Counted from the first letter of the stretch, positions 29,801 to 44,800 are shown. The stretch is DNA of 64,000 bases from Blastomussa wellsi (GCA_947652115.1 OX393566.1:26104420-26168419), one strand, 5' to 3'. The notes: generated by a model not told the origin, from the letters alone. Numbers and translations are program-made.

Positions 29801-32800
29801 TGCATACTAGACTGAGCGATGTTCAGTCGAGTGTCACAAAACCAAAACCAAACTGATCAATCTGGCCGCTGGTCACAAAACACGCACACAATCCAGTCAG
29901 CCAATCAAAACTCTAAGCAAATACATTGAGTCGGGAAAAACATGCGTGAGCGAGTCACGATTGTTTTTTTCTGGTTGGTTTAAAAAGTGGCACGAGATTT
30001 TTAAACCAATCACTTAGCCCAAAGCTAACGCGAATCGCACTTTCTACATTCAAGTGAAAATAGCTCTAACTTTATACAAATGCCACTTACAATACTAACA
30101 CCAAAATATTTTAATACTAGGTCGGTTTTAGAAATTGTAAATAACCTAAAACTGCGCTTTAAATGCATAACCCTCACTTTCAGTGACTCATGAAGACAAT
30201 ATAGCCGTAGGTGGCGGTCTTCTTTAAGCTCGAGCACTCCTGTATACTTTAAACCAGCCTCCTGCACAGCCGTTTTAAAGGGCCCTAGTCAGCCACACCA
30301 TTGTAATTGTTTACATGCGAAAGTTTCAGAAAGAGACCACTGAGAAACCAATGAGAAACTTGCTGAAGGTAATTAAATTTGTTTAAAGTACTTCCAGGAA
30401 CATGATAACATACAGCAATCCAATAAGATTTTGCTTCAACATACAATTTCCATAATTTTGATGGCATCGAAAATGGCGGAGGCTGACGAGGATAGTATTC
30501 ACTCCTAAAAACAGCTCTGTGGGATGCTAGCTTCATGAAAGGGTTGTTATGGTGATGGGTTAGATTTTGGCTACTCTTGGATTCAAACGTTACTTTACCG
30601 AGACGTTTTAAGTGCGCATGAAGTGAAATATTTTTTTACCGTTAGCAAGTAGTTCGTCATGTTTGGAAAAGGTTCTCATTTACACGAGGCAAAATCACGG
30701 TTTTGAAGTCATTCTGACGCGGAAACGATAACTCAGTACTGCGGGAATCATCATGATATTATCCAATCCTAAAAATCCACAAATCCTCACAATTAATTAT
30801 CGGTAGCTAACTACTTCTATCATCGTTTTTCTGTCATAACTTGCCCCCGTCTCTCCAGAAATTGAAGTCACGTGTTATTTTGCTTTCTGTCGTTTTCTTC
30901 AAAGGAAATGAGTCAGAAACACCTTCAAACATTACTTACCAAATCTCCGGATTCTCCTTTAGAGCCCAAGTCGCCGTTATCTCCTTTGAGGCCCTGGAAA
31001 AAATTTATCAACCAATTTAACAATTGACTGTTTAAGAAAATCACTTTGCCCGCTGCTGCTTCACAGACTTCACTATCCTGTGCAAGGTTCTTTTGCCCTC
31101 AGACGAAAATCTTAATGATCCCTTAATAATCTTTTCTAGTCCACTAGCAAAGTGTTGCCAGTGACAATTTTTGTTACTAGCAAATTGGCGAGCCAACTAG
31201 CAATCTTTGACACTTTTGAAGTAATGAGGTGAAAAGCTAAATAAAAAAGTTTGTTCGTACTTTCTTTAGAATTTCCTGACATGAAGCTTAACTCGAACAG
31301 CTTTCTTGAAATGTTTTAGAGACAGGGGTGATTCTTACTCGCAAATGTTCGCTAGCGGATATTTTTTCACTCGCAAATCCCAAAAAACACTCGCATTTTG
31401 CGAGTTTGCGAGCGTTAATTTCCAGCCATAAATAATTCAAGGCAATTTAATACAAAGTGCTCTGTCATTAGTTTATTCTACCCTACATTTCAACGCCCCA
31501 TTTCCCTTAATGGGAAAAGGACAAAATGATGATGATGATGACATTTCAACGCTCGACTTGACTAAAATATTTTAAATAAAATCTGGTCATTCTCGAGGTG
31601 GGCATGTGAATCTAGGATCCTATTCTTTACCAAAATAAAGCAGAATATTTTAACTTTCTCTCTATTCTATCTTGGGAGTGGATTTCATCACATCATTAAC
31701 CATTCTCGCTTCATATTGCTTCACGGAACTGGCCCAGTTCCATTCCTCTATAAAATCTCTTATTATATTGTTGTATGTCCTTTGACTCGGATATACTTCC
31801 GACGCTCCAGCTACAACTAAAAGCAGTAGAGCCATACCTTTTCACCTGAAAGTCCTGGCAATCCAACAGGGCCTTGTGGTCCGGTTGGTCCCTAGAACGC
31901 AAATAACCCGGTTAATACGGTCACCGACGGGCCATGAAACATTTCGCAGTATTAGCCGGGTAGGGTATAACTTTTATGATCGGTGTATTTTAATTGCCGT
32001 CTACACAGGTACAAACCACAATTTCACTTCTAAACAACTGTTCATTTAGAAAGCAGATATGATTTCTTCCAGCTCACAGTCTGAATTTCCGTCTACTGGT
32101 TTGGCCATTTAAACTTCTGAGAGAGCCTAGACTAGACTAACTATAGTAACATAAGCACTATAGTAGCGATGATTCTACGTGAAAAAGTAGATTTTGCGAG
32201 ACAAAAACACGCCAAGTCTACTTTTTTTCTTCACGTAGTATCAGCCTTGCTGTAGTGTTTGTTATGTTATTTCATTTTTTTTTCGCTGATTAGATCTCTT
32301 GTAGATCCTATTAGCAGCTTTAGCGTTTGCGGTCCTTGCTGCTTGGAGTTTGTGCTATACTACGTTTTAAAGTGCCCCTAACACCAAAATATTTTTTTCG
32401 CTAAAATACACCTTTGTACCAGTTCGAAACGCATTGCACCTTTCGTTTCTCCTTTTCACCAAATTCTGGCTATTTATAGCATTAGGAAAACTGTTCATCA
32501 TTTGTTCCACGACCGAGTCAGAAGGGGCGTGGGACTATTCTTGATTTGATGTCACAAATTGATTTGCGTCCCATCAAGTCTTTGTAAACATGCATGCAAA
32601 TCAATTTGTGACGTCAAATCAAGAATAGACCCACGCCCCTTCTGACTCGGTCGTGGAACGAATGATGAACAGTTTTGCGTAACTTTTAAATGCTATAAAT
32701 AGCCAGAATTTGATGAAAAGGAGAAACGAAAGGTGAAATTCGTTTTGAACTGGTGCAAAGGTGTATTTTAGCGAAAAAATATTTTGGTGTTAGGCGCACT

Positions 32801-35800
32801 TTAAGGCTGGAAGGTCATTTCGTTTCTGGTACAAACCATAGCTCCGGGAACTCCTGGACTACCAGAGGCGCCAGTGGCTCCACGACTGCCCTGTAATAAA
32901 ATAATTATCATAAATTACCAAAAGAAAAACAATGCCTTGGTATCGTATAAATACACCTTGACTTGATTAAAGTGCATATGAAGCGAAAAATGTTTTTGCA
33001 TATTTGGGAAATATATGGTTTGAAATGCACTATTCCAGAGTTTGAAATGTCTAGTGTAAAAATTGACGATTCTACGCTTCATATGCACTTTAAAGAAGAG
33101 TAGAGTAGAACATAGAAACCGAATCCACATGTTTTAATGTCACACGAAAGAATTTTGAAGATTTCCAATGCCCTACTGAGGATTTCCTCTTTTAATTTTG
33201 TCCTTAACATTGTAAACAGTCAAGTAATCGCATGTTTCCTCAAAAAATTGGAAATTGCCCTTGTTACCACGTGACTTGGGCGTGAAAACGCGTGATGTTT
33301 GACATCTAGTTCACGACAACGCGTTGGATATGAGATGGTAGAGAGTCAACGGCTGTTCACGTTGACGCATGCGCTTAACATATTTGTAGAGCATGGTATA
33401 TTAGCTCATATATCATGATCGCTGAGCCAATGGAAACTCTTCAATTGCATAATCCAATGATCCAGTTTTTACTTATAACGCTTAATTTTACTCGGCCCCA
33501 TGCGATGCAAGCAGACAAGGTTACCGTTGCTCCTCGTTCTCCACGTTTTCCGGCCCGTCCAGCTGTTCCATCACGCCCCTGTCACAAAATGAAACTGTTA
33601 GTAAGACTTTTTACGACCCTTTATTTTGTTATTCCACTGCTGAACGCGCGAAAAGAATGGCGAAAGAACTGAACACATCACAGGAGGCTCAGAGTTGGGG
33701 TAGGGGCTGGGAAGCAAGAAAACTCAAACTGTCCAATTTAAGAAAAATCTGGATACCTTCCATGAACCAATGAATTGTCAAGAAAAACTGGTTTGGAGGG
33801 TAAACATTTGTTATGTTCATATATTTTGGATGCTATATAATTCATAGGTAACAGGACTACTTGCTTGTCCAATTTGAAAATAATTAGATTCCAAAAATTC
33901 CTCGGACTGCCAATTTAGCAATCCTCAGAATTTTTATCATCCAATTATTTCCAAATTGGACAACATGTAGTCCTATTACATATACAAAACGAGAGATTTG
34001 CTTTTATACGTCACAGATTACCTTAGGTCCCGGTAAGCCCGGCTCGCCTCCTGCCCCCGGAGCACCATCATTACCCTAAATTGGAGAATAACATTGTTTG
34101 TCATTTTTCAACATCATACCCTTCACATATGTTCACAGATGGAATAATAACCAATCTTCGATTTTAGTCTCGATTACCAGCCGCTCGGCTGTTCGGGAAG
34201 CATTGCGCGCGCTCCTTCCCGAGGAGGAACGAAAATCGTACTCGGAAATCAAGCGGAAATCAAGTGTAATACGATTTCGGCATGATAACCCACGCTCGTG
34301 AATGGGTAACTGTACTTATTAACACCTTGACAAAGCTGCTTTTTGAACTCCCATACTAACTCTGTATTTTAATACAATAGCATGATTGAATTTTTGATAC
34401 ACTTGAACTGTTGAAATAACAACAACGGCAGTGAATATACCATAATGAACTCACCGGCTGCCCATCTTTGCCTGCTTCTCCAGGGTTTCCTTGATTACCT
34501 TTCGAACCCTAACAAAAGCAGTAACGCATTTAATTTTAAGATATGTTTCGACAGGGACATAAAAGAAACCCAGTAAATTCAAACTTTGTCTATCTGTAAG
34601 GCCGCTTGTTTACAAAAAAATTTTCACGGACGAGTACTATCCATCCGGGTATTTTCCTCGGACGAGCACTATGAGTTTAGTGTCTCTCCAAGGATGAACA
34701 CCACACGATCAATTTAAACCAATCACAGTTGAAGCAAATTTAGTGGTGAACTATAATTAACAATTAGATTATGAGCTCGAGATTTTTATGAGGTGATAGT
34801 TGATGAGACCGAAGGCCGAATCAACATCACCTCATAGAAATCGAGAGCGAAAAATCTAATTGCTTTAGTAAAAATTATAATAAACGAATCACGTGTCGTT
34901 AAAAAAGTTCTAAATCTTACCGCGAAACTTCGCTAAAGCGCGAATTCGTCACTGCACTCTAATAGCTGATAGTGTGAAGTAGCTCAGCCAATCAGATTGC
35001 GGCATTTGCATTAGTATACTAGTAGATTTTTACTAATTCCCGTGAAACGAGTAAAATGATGTGAATTGAAGAGGTAGATGAAAATGATAAATGAATTATT
35101 TTGGAAATTCGTGCAATGTGACGATTATTTCTTACTTCCAAGCGCACTGCTTTCATCTACACCAGCAGTTGACATAAGAATTACTTCTTATACTTTACAT
35201 CAGAAATGTCTATCATCATCAGTCACAATATCTAAATGTGAATGTTACTTTACACACGGACTGAGAGTCTAAAAGAGTATTTGTAACACCCACTCTTCCT
35301 AGCCAGAGAAACCAACCCAGTAGTAACTACATTATAATAATGCGAAGCTCCTTTAGGATCTAATCGAAAACTAAACATCTGAACACTTACCATCCCACCC
35401 TTGGATCCAGTAAATCCTTGCTGACCAGGCAAACCTGGCAGACCCTTAAAGAAAACAAATAAAACGATCGAGTGTGTCATCACTTTTATGGATGTTTTTT
35501 CTTTCGTTTGATTTACTTACTTGCAACACCTACAAGCAATATGCCCCAGAACATAACTCCCTTGTAGAGTACTTGCACCAATCTGGATCAAGTAAACCAA
35601 CACTAGCACTGTCTTACAGCCGAATGATGGGTGCTGTTTTAGAAGTCACCATCCTTCCACTAAGCTCCCCCAACCCAACCCCCTCTTAGGAATACGTCCT
35701 CCCTTTTTTATTTGGAGCAGGAAATTTATTAAACCTCCTCTCTATTCCCTCCTCCAACAAATAACAAATTGTATTAGCGTTGCATTTTTAACAAACAAAT

Positions 35801-38800
35801 TTAGGACAAATAGAGGAATTGTTTTGGATACAGAACAGACAGAGCAACCTGTGCAGAGACCTGTCGCTGCAGCGACTTCTTTTCTAGTGTGTCCCGGCTT
35901 TAATATAACCTGCTGACATTTGAGCATAACAGGATTCGTACCCTTTTTAGGACCAAAAATCCAAGGACACATTTTCTAAGTACTCCACGCACGGCAAAAT
36001 CCAGCATTAATCAGCTGCTCATAGTACCGAGTGTGCCTACCAGACAGGCAAAAGTCTAGTAGATTGATCGAAATTTAGCTACAAATTTCAAGCCTTGAAT
36101 TTTTATTCTGAGATTCAATGACCTTCAAGGTGCGTGTAGCCTCCTACGGCTGCGTAGGAGACTAAGGTGCGTGCGAACCCCGGCATAAGATACTTGAGTG
36201 CAGTATGATTAATTTACAGTATTTAGGCATAGATTGTGCATCTTCCAGGAGTAAAAAACCAATAGGCCCTTTCCAGGATCCGGTCACGTGGTACAAAATC
36301 AGCCATGCTGGGACGCAAAAGAATGCAAGTTACGCAGCGGAAGATCCAGAACAAAGCGACTTTATCCAGTAAAGCTTGACTTTTCTTTGTTTTGTATGAC
36401 CAAGTGCGGGAATAATAATAAGCTCGCCGTCCAGCATGGCGGATTTTGTACCATGTGACCGGATCCTGTAGACCAGAAAACGTTGAATTTATAAATAGAA
36501 GACATACGCATGTTGCCTTACCGGTCCCCCCTCAGGTCCGGCTCCACCAGGGGGCCCTGGGGTGCCCCTGTCTCCCTGCAAGGGAAAAAAATGAAAAAAA
36601 TGATGACTGTTTCAATCCGTAAACCTGCAATGCACTACATATTTCAAAACCAAGTTCTCAACTCATTAATGATTCATCAGGTTAAAAAACAGACATCAGA
36701 ACCGTGCCCATGGTTTGGAAATCGGATTTTTACTATTTTATTCTATATTTTTTTATTATTCTTAGTTTTAGTTTAAGATGTATCAAACAGTCGAGCGTTT
36801 TTCATCGCATCTCCAAACACCTCAAAGTTCGTACATAATGCTCTGCTGCGTGCCCTATTTTAAACTCTCTTCTCAATGTTTGCAAATGCGATGAAAAGAT
36901 ATACATGTATCACGTCAAGAACTGCTACAGCTTATCCAGATTTCTATATGTAGCAGAAAGTGCCTAGCAGTATCACTACTCCATCACAGGTTAGTCTTTT
37001 GTCAGGTGGTGATGACGGTTTGCCAGTACCTGCATAACTTTATACTCTTGGGTTGAGAAAGGCACTGTTGGAGGGAAGTCTTCTTTAACAAAACAACACA
37101 ATGAACACAACCAAAAATAGCATTATGCCACAGAAGAAGGCTGTTTCCACGATTCAAATCACAAATTAGTTTCTAGGCATTACTGGGCCACATACATTAT
37201 TTTTACGGTGTTCCTTTACAGGCTAAACTAACCGGTAATCCATCAACTCCAGGTATTCCATTCTCTCCTTCCCGGCCAATGGGACCCTACAAAATAACAA
37301 CTACAACGTCATGTCATTATCAAAAACAATTATAAAGGTAATTCACAAGCCAATCCACAAGTTTATCCTTGAAGAAAAGTACTTAAGTTGTGATTTGTTT
37401 AATGCTGTTATAAGAATGATTTGGTCACATGTGAGCGAGTAATACGTCATTGAGAAGAACAAAGAGGACATGACAATCCTTTAAACCAAGAAACGACATT
37501 TAAAAGGAAAACCAGTTGACAATAATTGACGAGGTGGGGCCTTGCCTTTTCTAATACTCATAATTGGCCTGTCCAGTCTAACACAAGTCAAGTGAACATG
37601 GAACGAAGAACTGACACCACTTAAAAATGGACTTGCCAAAGAGCTCAGGTAATTAAACTTTTCACAAAAATGAATGTGAAAGTATTACATGCAACTAACA
37701 GAACATTAAAGCCCATGATTACACAATCAATATGATTACCGGTGCTCCAACCGGCCCCTGTTCTCCTCTCGATCCACGTTCACCCTAACAAAAAATAAAT
37801 TGAGTTATTAATTTTATTTATTGATTAAGATCATCAAAATAAGCACTACATGTATAAAATGCCTGAAGCATCCAGCTGAACACAGTACACCATATAAAGG
37901 TAGTGTCTGTATGGGAGGGAGTCAAAGCTTTGGTGAATGTGTCTAGATATTAATGCATAACACAAAATCACTTCTATGTAGTAAATGTGGGTACAGCATA
38001 TTGCTTACTATTTAGTAAGTAAACCCCAAGAATTGACGTGTTCATTGGTGCATTATGCCTGGAGATGAATGAAGGAAACAAAGTTGGGGAAGAAAGTGTG
38101 AAATTCTGAAATTCTGAGGGCTGTCTTTCACCCAAGGACATAATTTTGTTAAATCTGTACGAGCAGAAAGCCAGAAAGAGGATTATTTTTTTATTACCAT
38201 CTTAATTCTACAATGAGCTGTAGCACAGCATAGATTTCATAAGGGTCAACAATATAATAACCATAACTAATAACAAAATTATGTTTCTCACCCTTAATCC
38301 TGGTGTACCATCTTTGCCTCGAGTTCCAGGAAATCCCTTTGAGTAAGAGGAAGCATATTATCTCAGCAATCATTATATAATTCTCACGTATATCTGCATT
38401 ATTCTGCTTATTTGGAAGGGTAAAGAAATGAAAGGTGAAATCTTAAGAGCGGTCTAGTTGGCATATACCAAAGAAAGTTCACACTGGCTTGTGAAGAACA
38501 GTTAATTTATCACCCTTTAACGAAGAACAGTCATACTGAATCATTTCATTTCATTTCTTTCGCTCCGACGAAGGGCTAACGCTCAAAACGTCAGCTCACG
38601 AATCTCTTTACGCTGGCCAATTCACATTATCAACCCAGTTGATAAAACCAAATTACATTTCATACTACAGTTTGTTGTAATTAATTCGACAATATTAATT
38701 TTTCATCCCATCCTTGCTGCTCATGATTAAACACTTTATGAAGATAACCAGAAACTTCATAATTGGATCTAAAATGGAATTGTGTCATAAATAAGAGCCA

Positions 38801-41800
38801 ACCACAACGGCCTTACTTTTGGTTTGAGTCAGTAAGCGTTTGAGAACAAACTCTGAATTTAGAAAAACAAATATTTGCTGGTGATCATCAACACTAGCTT
38901 AGCTGACACAACTGAGGTACTACACTGGTAGCAATATGTCTTTGTTTAAACCAGTGTGGTAAATTAAAAAAATCAGATTATGCCATTGGGATTATGTAAA
39001 GCTCAAAGTACTTCTCAGCAGGTCATAGAAATTGCTTTATTTACAAGTCATAAACGATTAACCCTTCCCAATACTGACAACTTTATAATTTTTGGCCAGA
39101 CTCTTAAACAACAGATAGTACACCTAGAAATACAAACAGTCCCTCTCAATGTGAAACAGCCATTAAATTCAATCTCCCCAGCTCATTGCGATTACCAATC
39201 GATATACTTCCCAAACTAACAGACATCGCATTTTTTCTTTAATTTTTTGAAATCACTGATCACTTACCGGACTTCCCACTCTACCAGGTGCACCAGTGGC
39301 ACCCGCATTGCCAGGTGGTCCCTTTAAATGGATAACAACATAAGTTCACACCTATTATAAGTGTCATGAAACCAAAACTAATTACTTTGGCCAAGGATGG
39401 AGAAAATTCATTGAACTAATCAAAACTTGAAGTAATTACACATAGCCAGCACAAAGCATGGGAAAACATGCACATGCAATTCACGATTGATTTTGGTATG
39501 ACGTCTGACTGGTTGAAAAGTAACGTAAGTTTTTTTAACCAATCACTGAGCACAGTTAAATGCAAAACCAAAGTAATTCGCTAAATTACTACCAATACTC
39601 AAATATAAAATGCTCTGTGTCACATTTCACAAACTTGGTACACATCAAATTTTCAATTATGAAAACAGTTTACTGGTAAAAGCTAAATGCAGGTCTTCCG
39701 TGGCAAATCTGTGAATCGAAGGAGCATGATGGCTCTGGCCTACCATTTTTGTAGCATGAACAACTAGAAGTGGTCTTTTAGGGATTTTAGATTAGTTCCT
39801 TGTTATGTGGACAAAAAAGGTAGCAAACCTTCTGTTTGAAAGTGCCTTTAGGTTTACTTGTTTTGCAAGGAAAAGAAATTGTACTGGCAAATATTTAGTA
39901 TTGATCTAAAACTAATACATTTGAGCTCAGACACACACCACTGGTCCCTGGGTTCCTTGATTTCCCATATCTCCCCTGTCTCCTTGCCGACCCTAAAGAG
40001 GAATTAAGCATTCCAAGGTTATTTTCCATGATAATAAACAACAAGAATTGAAAAAAAAAGCCTGGGCATAGCTGGGGGAAAACTGTGAGCTTCTAGTAAC
40101 AGACAAATGCATACATAAATGGCCGGATGGAACCTACACTATTTTTAGTTTAATTGATTGACTGACTGACTGACTGACTAGCTGGGCCAGCCAGTCCAGC
40201 CAACTAACTGACAACCTGCCCAACTGATGGACGAACCGAATCAATTTTAAAGGAGCACTGTCACAGCAGTTTTGGTGATTTTAGCTTCATCCACTGCTAA
40301 AATCATTACCTGGTACCTTTACTCGTGCTCAAAATGCTCCTGATGGACTAACAGGAAGATATCAAACGAATTGTGGCTCAGAGAACAAACCACAACGAAT
40401 TTCTGGTGATACTTTCTAGGAATGGCTCTACAATTTGAAAAAAACTGGCTGGTTTTTTAAAATTTCAATCCACTTCCACCCTTGCCATCCTAAGTGACAG
40501 GCGGCAATAAACGGTTTCAGTGTAGTGATGTAGTCCTAGGTAACAAAACTACACCATTAGTTTTGGGTTTCCATTGATGCAAGAACATATTTCAGCATTT
40601 TGAAATGACGCCAAAATACCGTGACAGTGCCCCTTTAAGTTCCACTTACTGCCAGTCCTGGTGAACCTGGTTTTCCTTGCTCGCCCTGACCACCTCGTTC
40701 ACCCTGTATAGAAGACAATGACAGAAGTTTAATATTACTAGTAAAATGGACTACTACAAGTAATTTTTATTTCACTTCACTAGGAAGCTAAGGAGAAAGT
40801 GTTCGCATTCTTTCAAACAGATTCAAGCCAATTACAAGTCAACTGGAAGTTCTCCTTGATTTCCAATATCCCACGTTCAACATAATTTATTTATCAAAAT
40901 TCAAATACAGCACCAAGGCTTCATGGTTTAACATCTATTACTGGTTTTGTTTTGTTTCTATTGGGAATTAACAGACAAAAGAATATGAAATTGCATTTTT
41001 ATCCAGAAAGCCTCAGAGTCATGCTAGAATTTTGATATATTGAATGGCTGGGCTACTGCATAGTGACTGCACAAAAACAGTACTGTGGTCACAGTTTGGG
41101 CTCCTAATTATTGTAAATAGTACCTTGTACCACAACTTAAAAAGGAGCAAAAAAAAAAGATCTAGATTAGTAACACTGCATTTTAATTAGTACTGGTAAA
41201 TATTAATTTTACAGATGGTAATTCCTTGGTCAATTTTTGTAAACTGTATGTTTTGATTTCTTACTAAATAGTATGTTTCTTGTGTTTTATGCAAAAGAGA
41301 GAATTCCATTATTTCTAATTACATGGACTCTGTCCTTATTCTTGAATTATGAAGAAGAAACTTCTAAGAAAACATTTGTAGCTGACTATGTTTCCATTTT
41401 ACATGCTTCACATTAGATTTCAAATTCCTGTGCAGCAAATTATTATAAAACATGTATGCCACATATAAAACAGAACAGAAATCATTTGACAACATCAAGT
41501 GCAATTTTTACCTTGTAACCCATGAGTCCTATTTCTCCTCGGTCTCCATTTCTTCCAACAGCACCCTACAATAGAAGGGTTACAATAACAGTTTACTAAC
41601 AGCATACTTCGTCATACTTTGTTCTGGTGGCATGTACAAAAACTAGGAACACCAGAACACCGGAACAAGGAACACCCCGGAACACATGAATTTTATTTTA
41701 TTTTCATGGTAGTGTAAAGCGCTATTGATCAGAATATGTGTGTGGAGCCTGTTGACAAAGGGTTCAAGCTGTCATTCAGCCCCCTTGAAATTTAAGCTGT

Positions 41801-44800
41801 CAATAATCTTTCACAACATGTCATTAACTATGCGGGGATGCATTGGAATGTTATTAGATTTGGACGAAAATAAACACTTTACTCCGGGTTTATCCAGCTC
41901 TTTGCAAATTAATCTCCATTTCCTATTTTGTAAAAAGCTGTTAACCTACAATTCTCAGAATTCTAAAGGAATAACCTCGCCACCAATCTTTAACGCTTCC
42001 AAAAATAAGGAACTACTTGTTGTCTCTGGTCAAAGCATGGCCCACGAGCCTCGCTTGAAGAGACTTTTTTCCAACCCGAGTCGTATGACATGTGCACAAG
42101 CCGTTTGTCTTTCGCATTCAGTTTCCATCCTTACAAGTCACTGCATGAGCCGGCTGACAGTTGATAGTCTTCTAGACTTCGTGCATCTCCAGACAAGACC
42201 ACAAATCAATAAATATCAGAGGTGTTTCGTTCGGTTCGCCGGCTGGAATTATACATTCGAAAAGAGTATCACCATGGAAATACAAAGCGAGACGTCTACG
42301 AAATTCCTCAGCAAAAGGCTCATAAAATAATGTTCTTTAAAAAGATCTGTAAACCGCTAATAAGGAGCGCTGCCAGGAGATACAATGTTGACACAACGAT
42401 TTTAGCAATATGCAAATTTTGATCGTGCAGAGCACAGCAGCATGAAACCTTTGTCTGCAGGCTATGATGCCCAACTGCCCCCGACACACCGGCTACTGGT
42501 GTTCCGGTGTTCCTGGTTTTAATACATGCCTGTACTGGTAACTTACAATACTACATACTATATTAAGCAATTAATGATCTACATATTCAATATTTTGACT
42601 GGAAGCAAGCCTGTCTATTTTTCCATATAAGGCAAAACTGTTAATGTGTTTACTTAGTTGATCATTAAGCTAGAAATGAAATAGCAGAAGACTATAACAT
42701 TTACAATATTTAATACTGCTAGACTAGCACAGCAATATGGAACTCACCGCTTCTCCTTTCATACCATTAAAACCCATTGCTCCTGCTATGCCTTGGGGAC
42801 CCTGAGCAAAGAAATGAATATTAAATGGAAGCACCTATCTTTGTACTTCCAAGACCCAAATTAACAACCCTCATTACCTTACAATTGGTACTTTAAGAGG
42901 GTTGCTACCCTGAACTGGGAAGTTGATAATTCTGGGTAGCAAAATAATACCAATTGGAAAATTCACAGCACAGTTCATCTCCCACTCACATCTATGTCTG
43001 CAATTCTAAATTTAATGAAGTTATATGATATTTAACTTAGTTAATGACTAGGAGCAAGTTTGCTCAAGAGTTGGTGTGGCAGCTTTTATTGGCCAGCCTT
43101 GCGGGGCTCGGGGTCCTTAGCGTTTGTGGCGTTACCACTGCCGTGCTGCAGTCCCTGGCTGTTGTCAGGGCATTTCTTGCATTCACAGGGTCAGCAGTAT
43201 TCTGTCGCATTTTATGCGTGCACCATAGCATGTGCTTGTAGCTTACTCAGTGTACAGGGCGATTTTGTAGCTCAGATTTTTTTTTGTGTGTGTACCCTTC
43301 TGCCCAGGTGCAAAATCCTATGCCCTCAATGCCAGGAAATCCCTACCGTCAATACTACAGAAACTTCACGATTAAGTCATCACATCAATTGGGAAAGAAG
43401 ATTAAACCTTTCACAAATAGAAAAACAAAACCAATGCAAGCAAAATTAACTTACAGGAATTCCAGGTACACCACCTCTGCCATTCTCTCCATCAGCACCC
43501 TTGGAAAAAAGGCAAGGAATTTAGTCTAATTTAATTTAATTAAACTAATACAGAAACTAAAGGTATGTGCAGGATTTATGGATACTTTAACCTGTTGACA
43601 TGATTAATGATTACAAGTAGAATTGCCAAAACCTTGGACAGCATTAGTTTGAATAAAACAATAAAATGGCTGAAAACCCAATGAGGAGCAACTCTCAGCC
43701 TCCTGCCCAGCGTGACAGGCTTTCCTGTAAATTGATTTCTGGTCTCTGTCAAGTTTGTTTGTGAACAGCACAAAATGCGCTGGGGAGGCTATTGTTTTCA
43801 TAAAACAGAGTTAATTATTTATTTTAATGTTAATGAATTATTTGTTGTTAGGCGCATTGAGGTTAGAAACGCGCCCTATAAGCACCTATTTATTATTATT
43901 ATTATTATTTGAGTTAATTGATTTTGGACTAAAAGACGATTGGCTCCAATACCATACCATAATAATATGTTTGGTGCTCCTATGTTGCTTTTTTATCTTA
44001 CTAATATTATCCACAACTTATTAAAAAAAGCCATATCATAGACAACATCAATTGGCGTTTGTTTCAAGTTTGCGTTAATAGTAATTGTGACCCTCCACGG
44101 GATTTCAAGGAATAAGGTGAACGCATATCTTTGCCAGTCAAAACCAACCTCGTTAGATACATTATAAAACTAAAATTATTTTGAGGTTTCCTTCAATTAT
44201 TAGAAAAATGACTTGAATGTGATACAGCCCCTTCAAATTAACAAATAACACATTTTAAACTTACTGGATATCCTTGTGACCCTGGCTTTCCTGGCTTTCC
44301 AGGGGAGCCTCCATCTCCCTAATAAATGAAATAGTAAAAGAACATTCTTTAAGGTACTGTTTGGGGCACAAAACGTAAGGGCACAATGGGGCGACAACTA
44401 CTGGCTGGCCTCCCCCACCCTGCCTCAGGCTTAACATTGATAAGTGCAAGCTACTCAAGCACAACAACGACAACTTAACATGATGAACATAAAAATGTAC
44501 ACGGCAAGTTAAAACTTACTTGGCTTGCCTATTGTAAGTTTAGATGGTCACAGCCACTTCGATATCAATTTGTATTGGCTGCTGTGTGTAGTAGAATTAC
44601 AGTACCCCTTATAGGAACAAATATGGCGTGGCATATTAAATTGTTATATTTAAAAATTATTCCACGAGTGTGCATTCGATATGAGTTGGCTGTAACCATC
44701 TCATATCCAACAAGTGCGAGGTAAATAATTGTTTTATTAAAAACGCCCCAAAAATATTGTACAAACATTGTGAAACATTTATTCCACAAAAAGACCAGAA

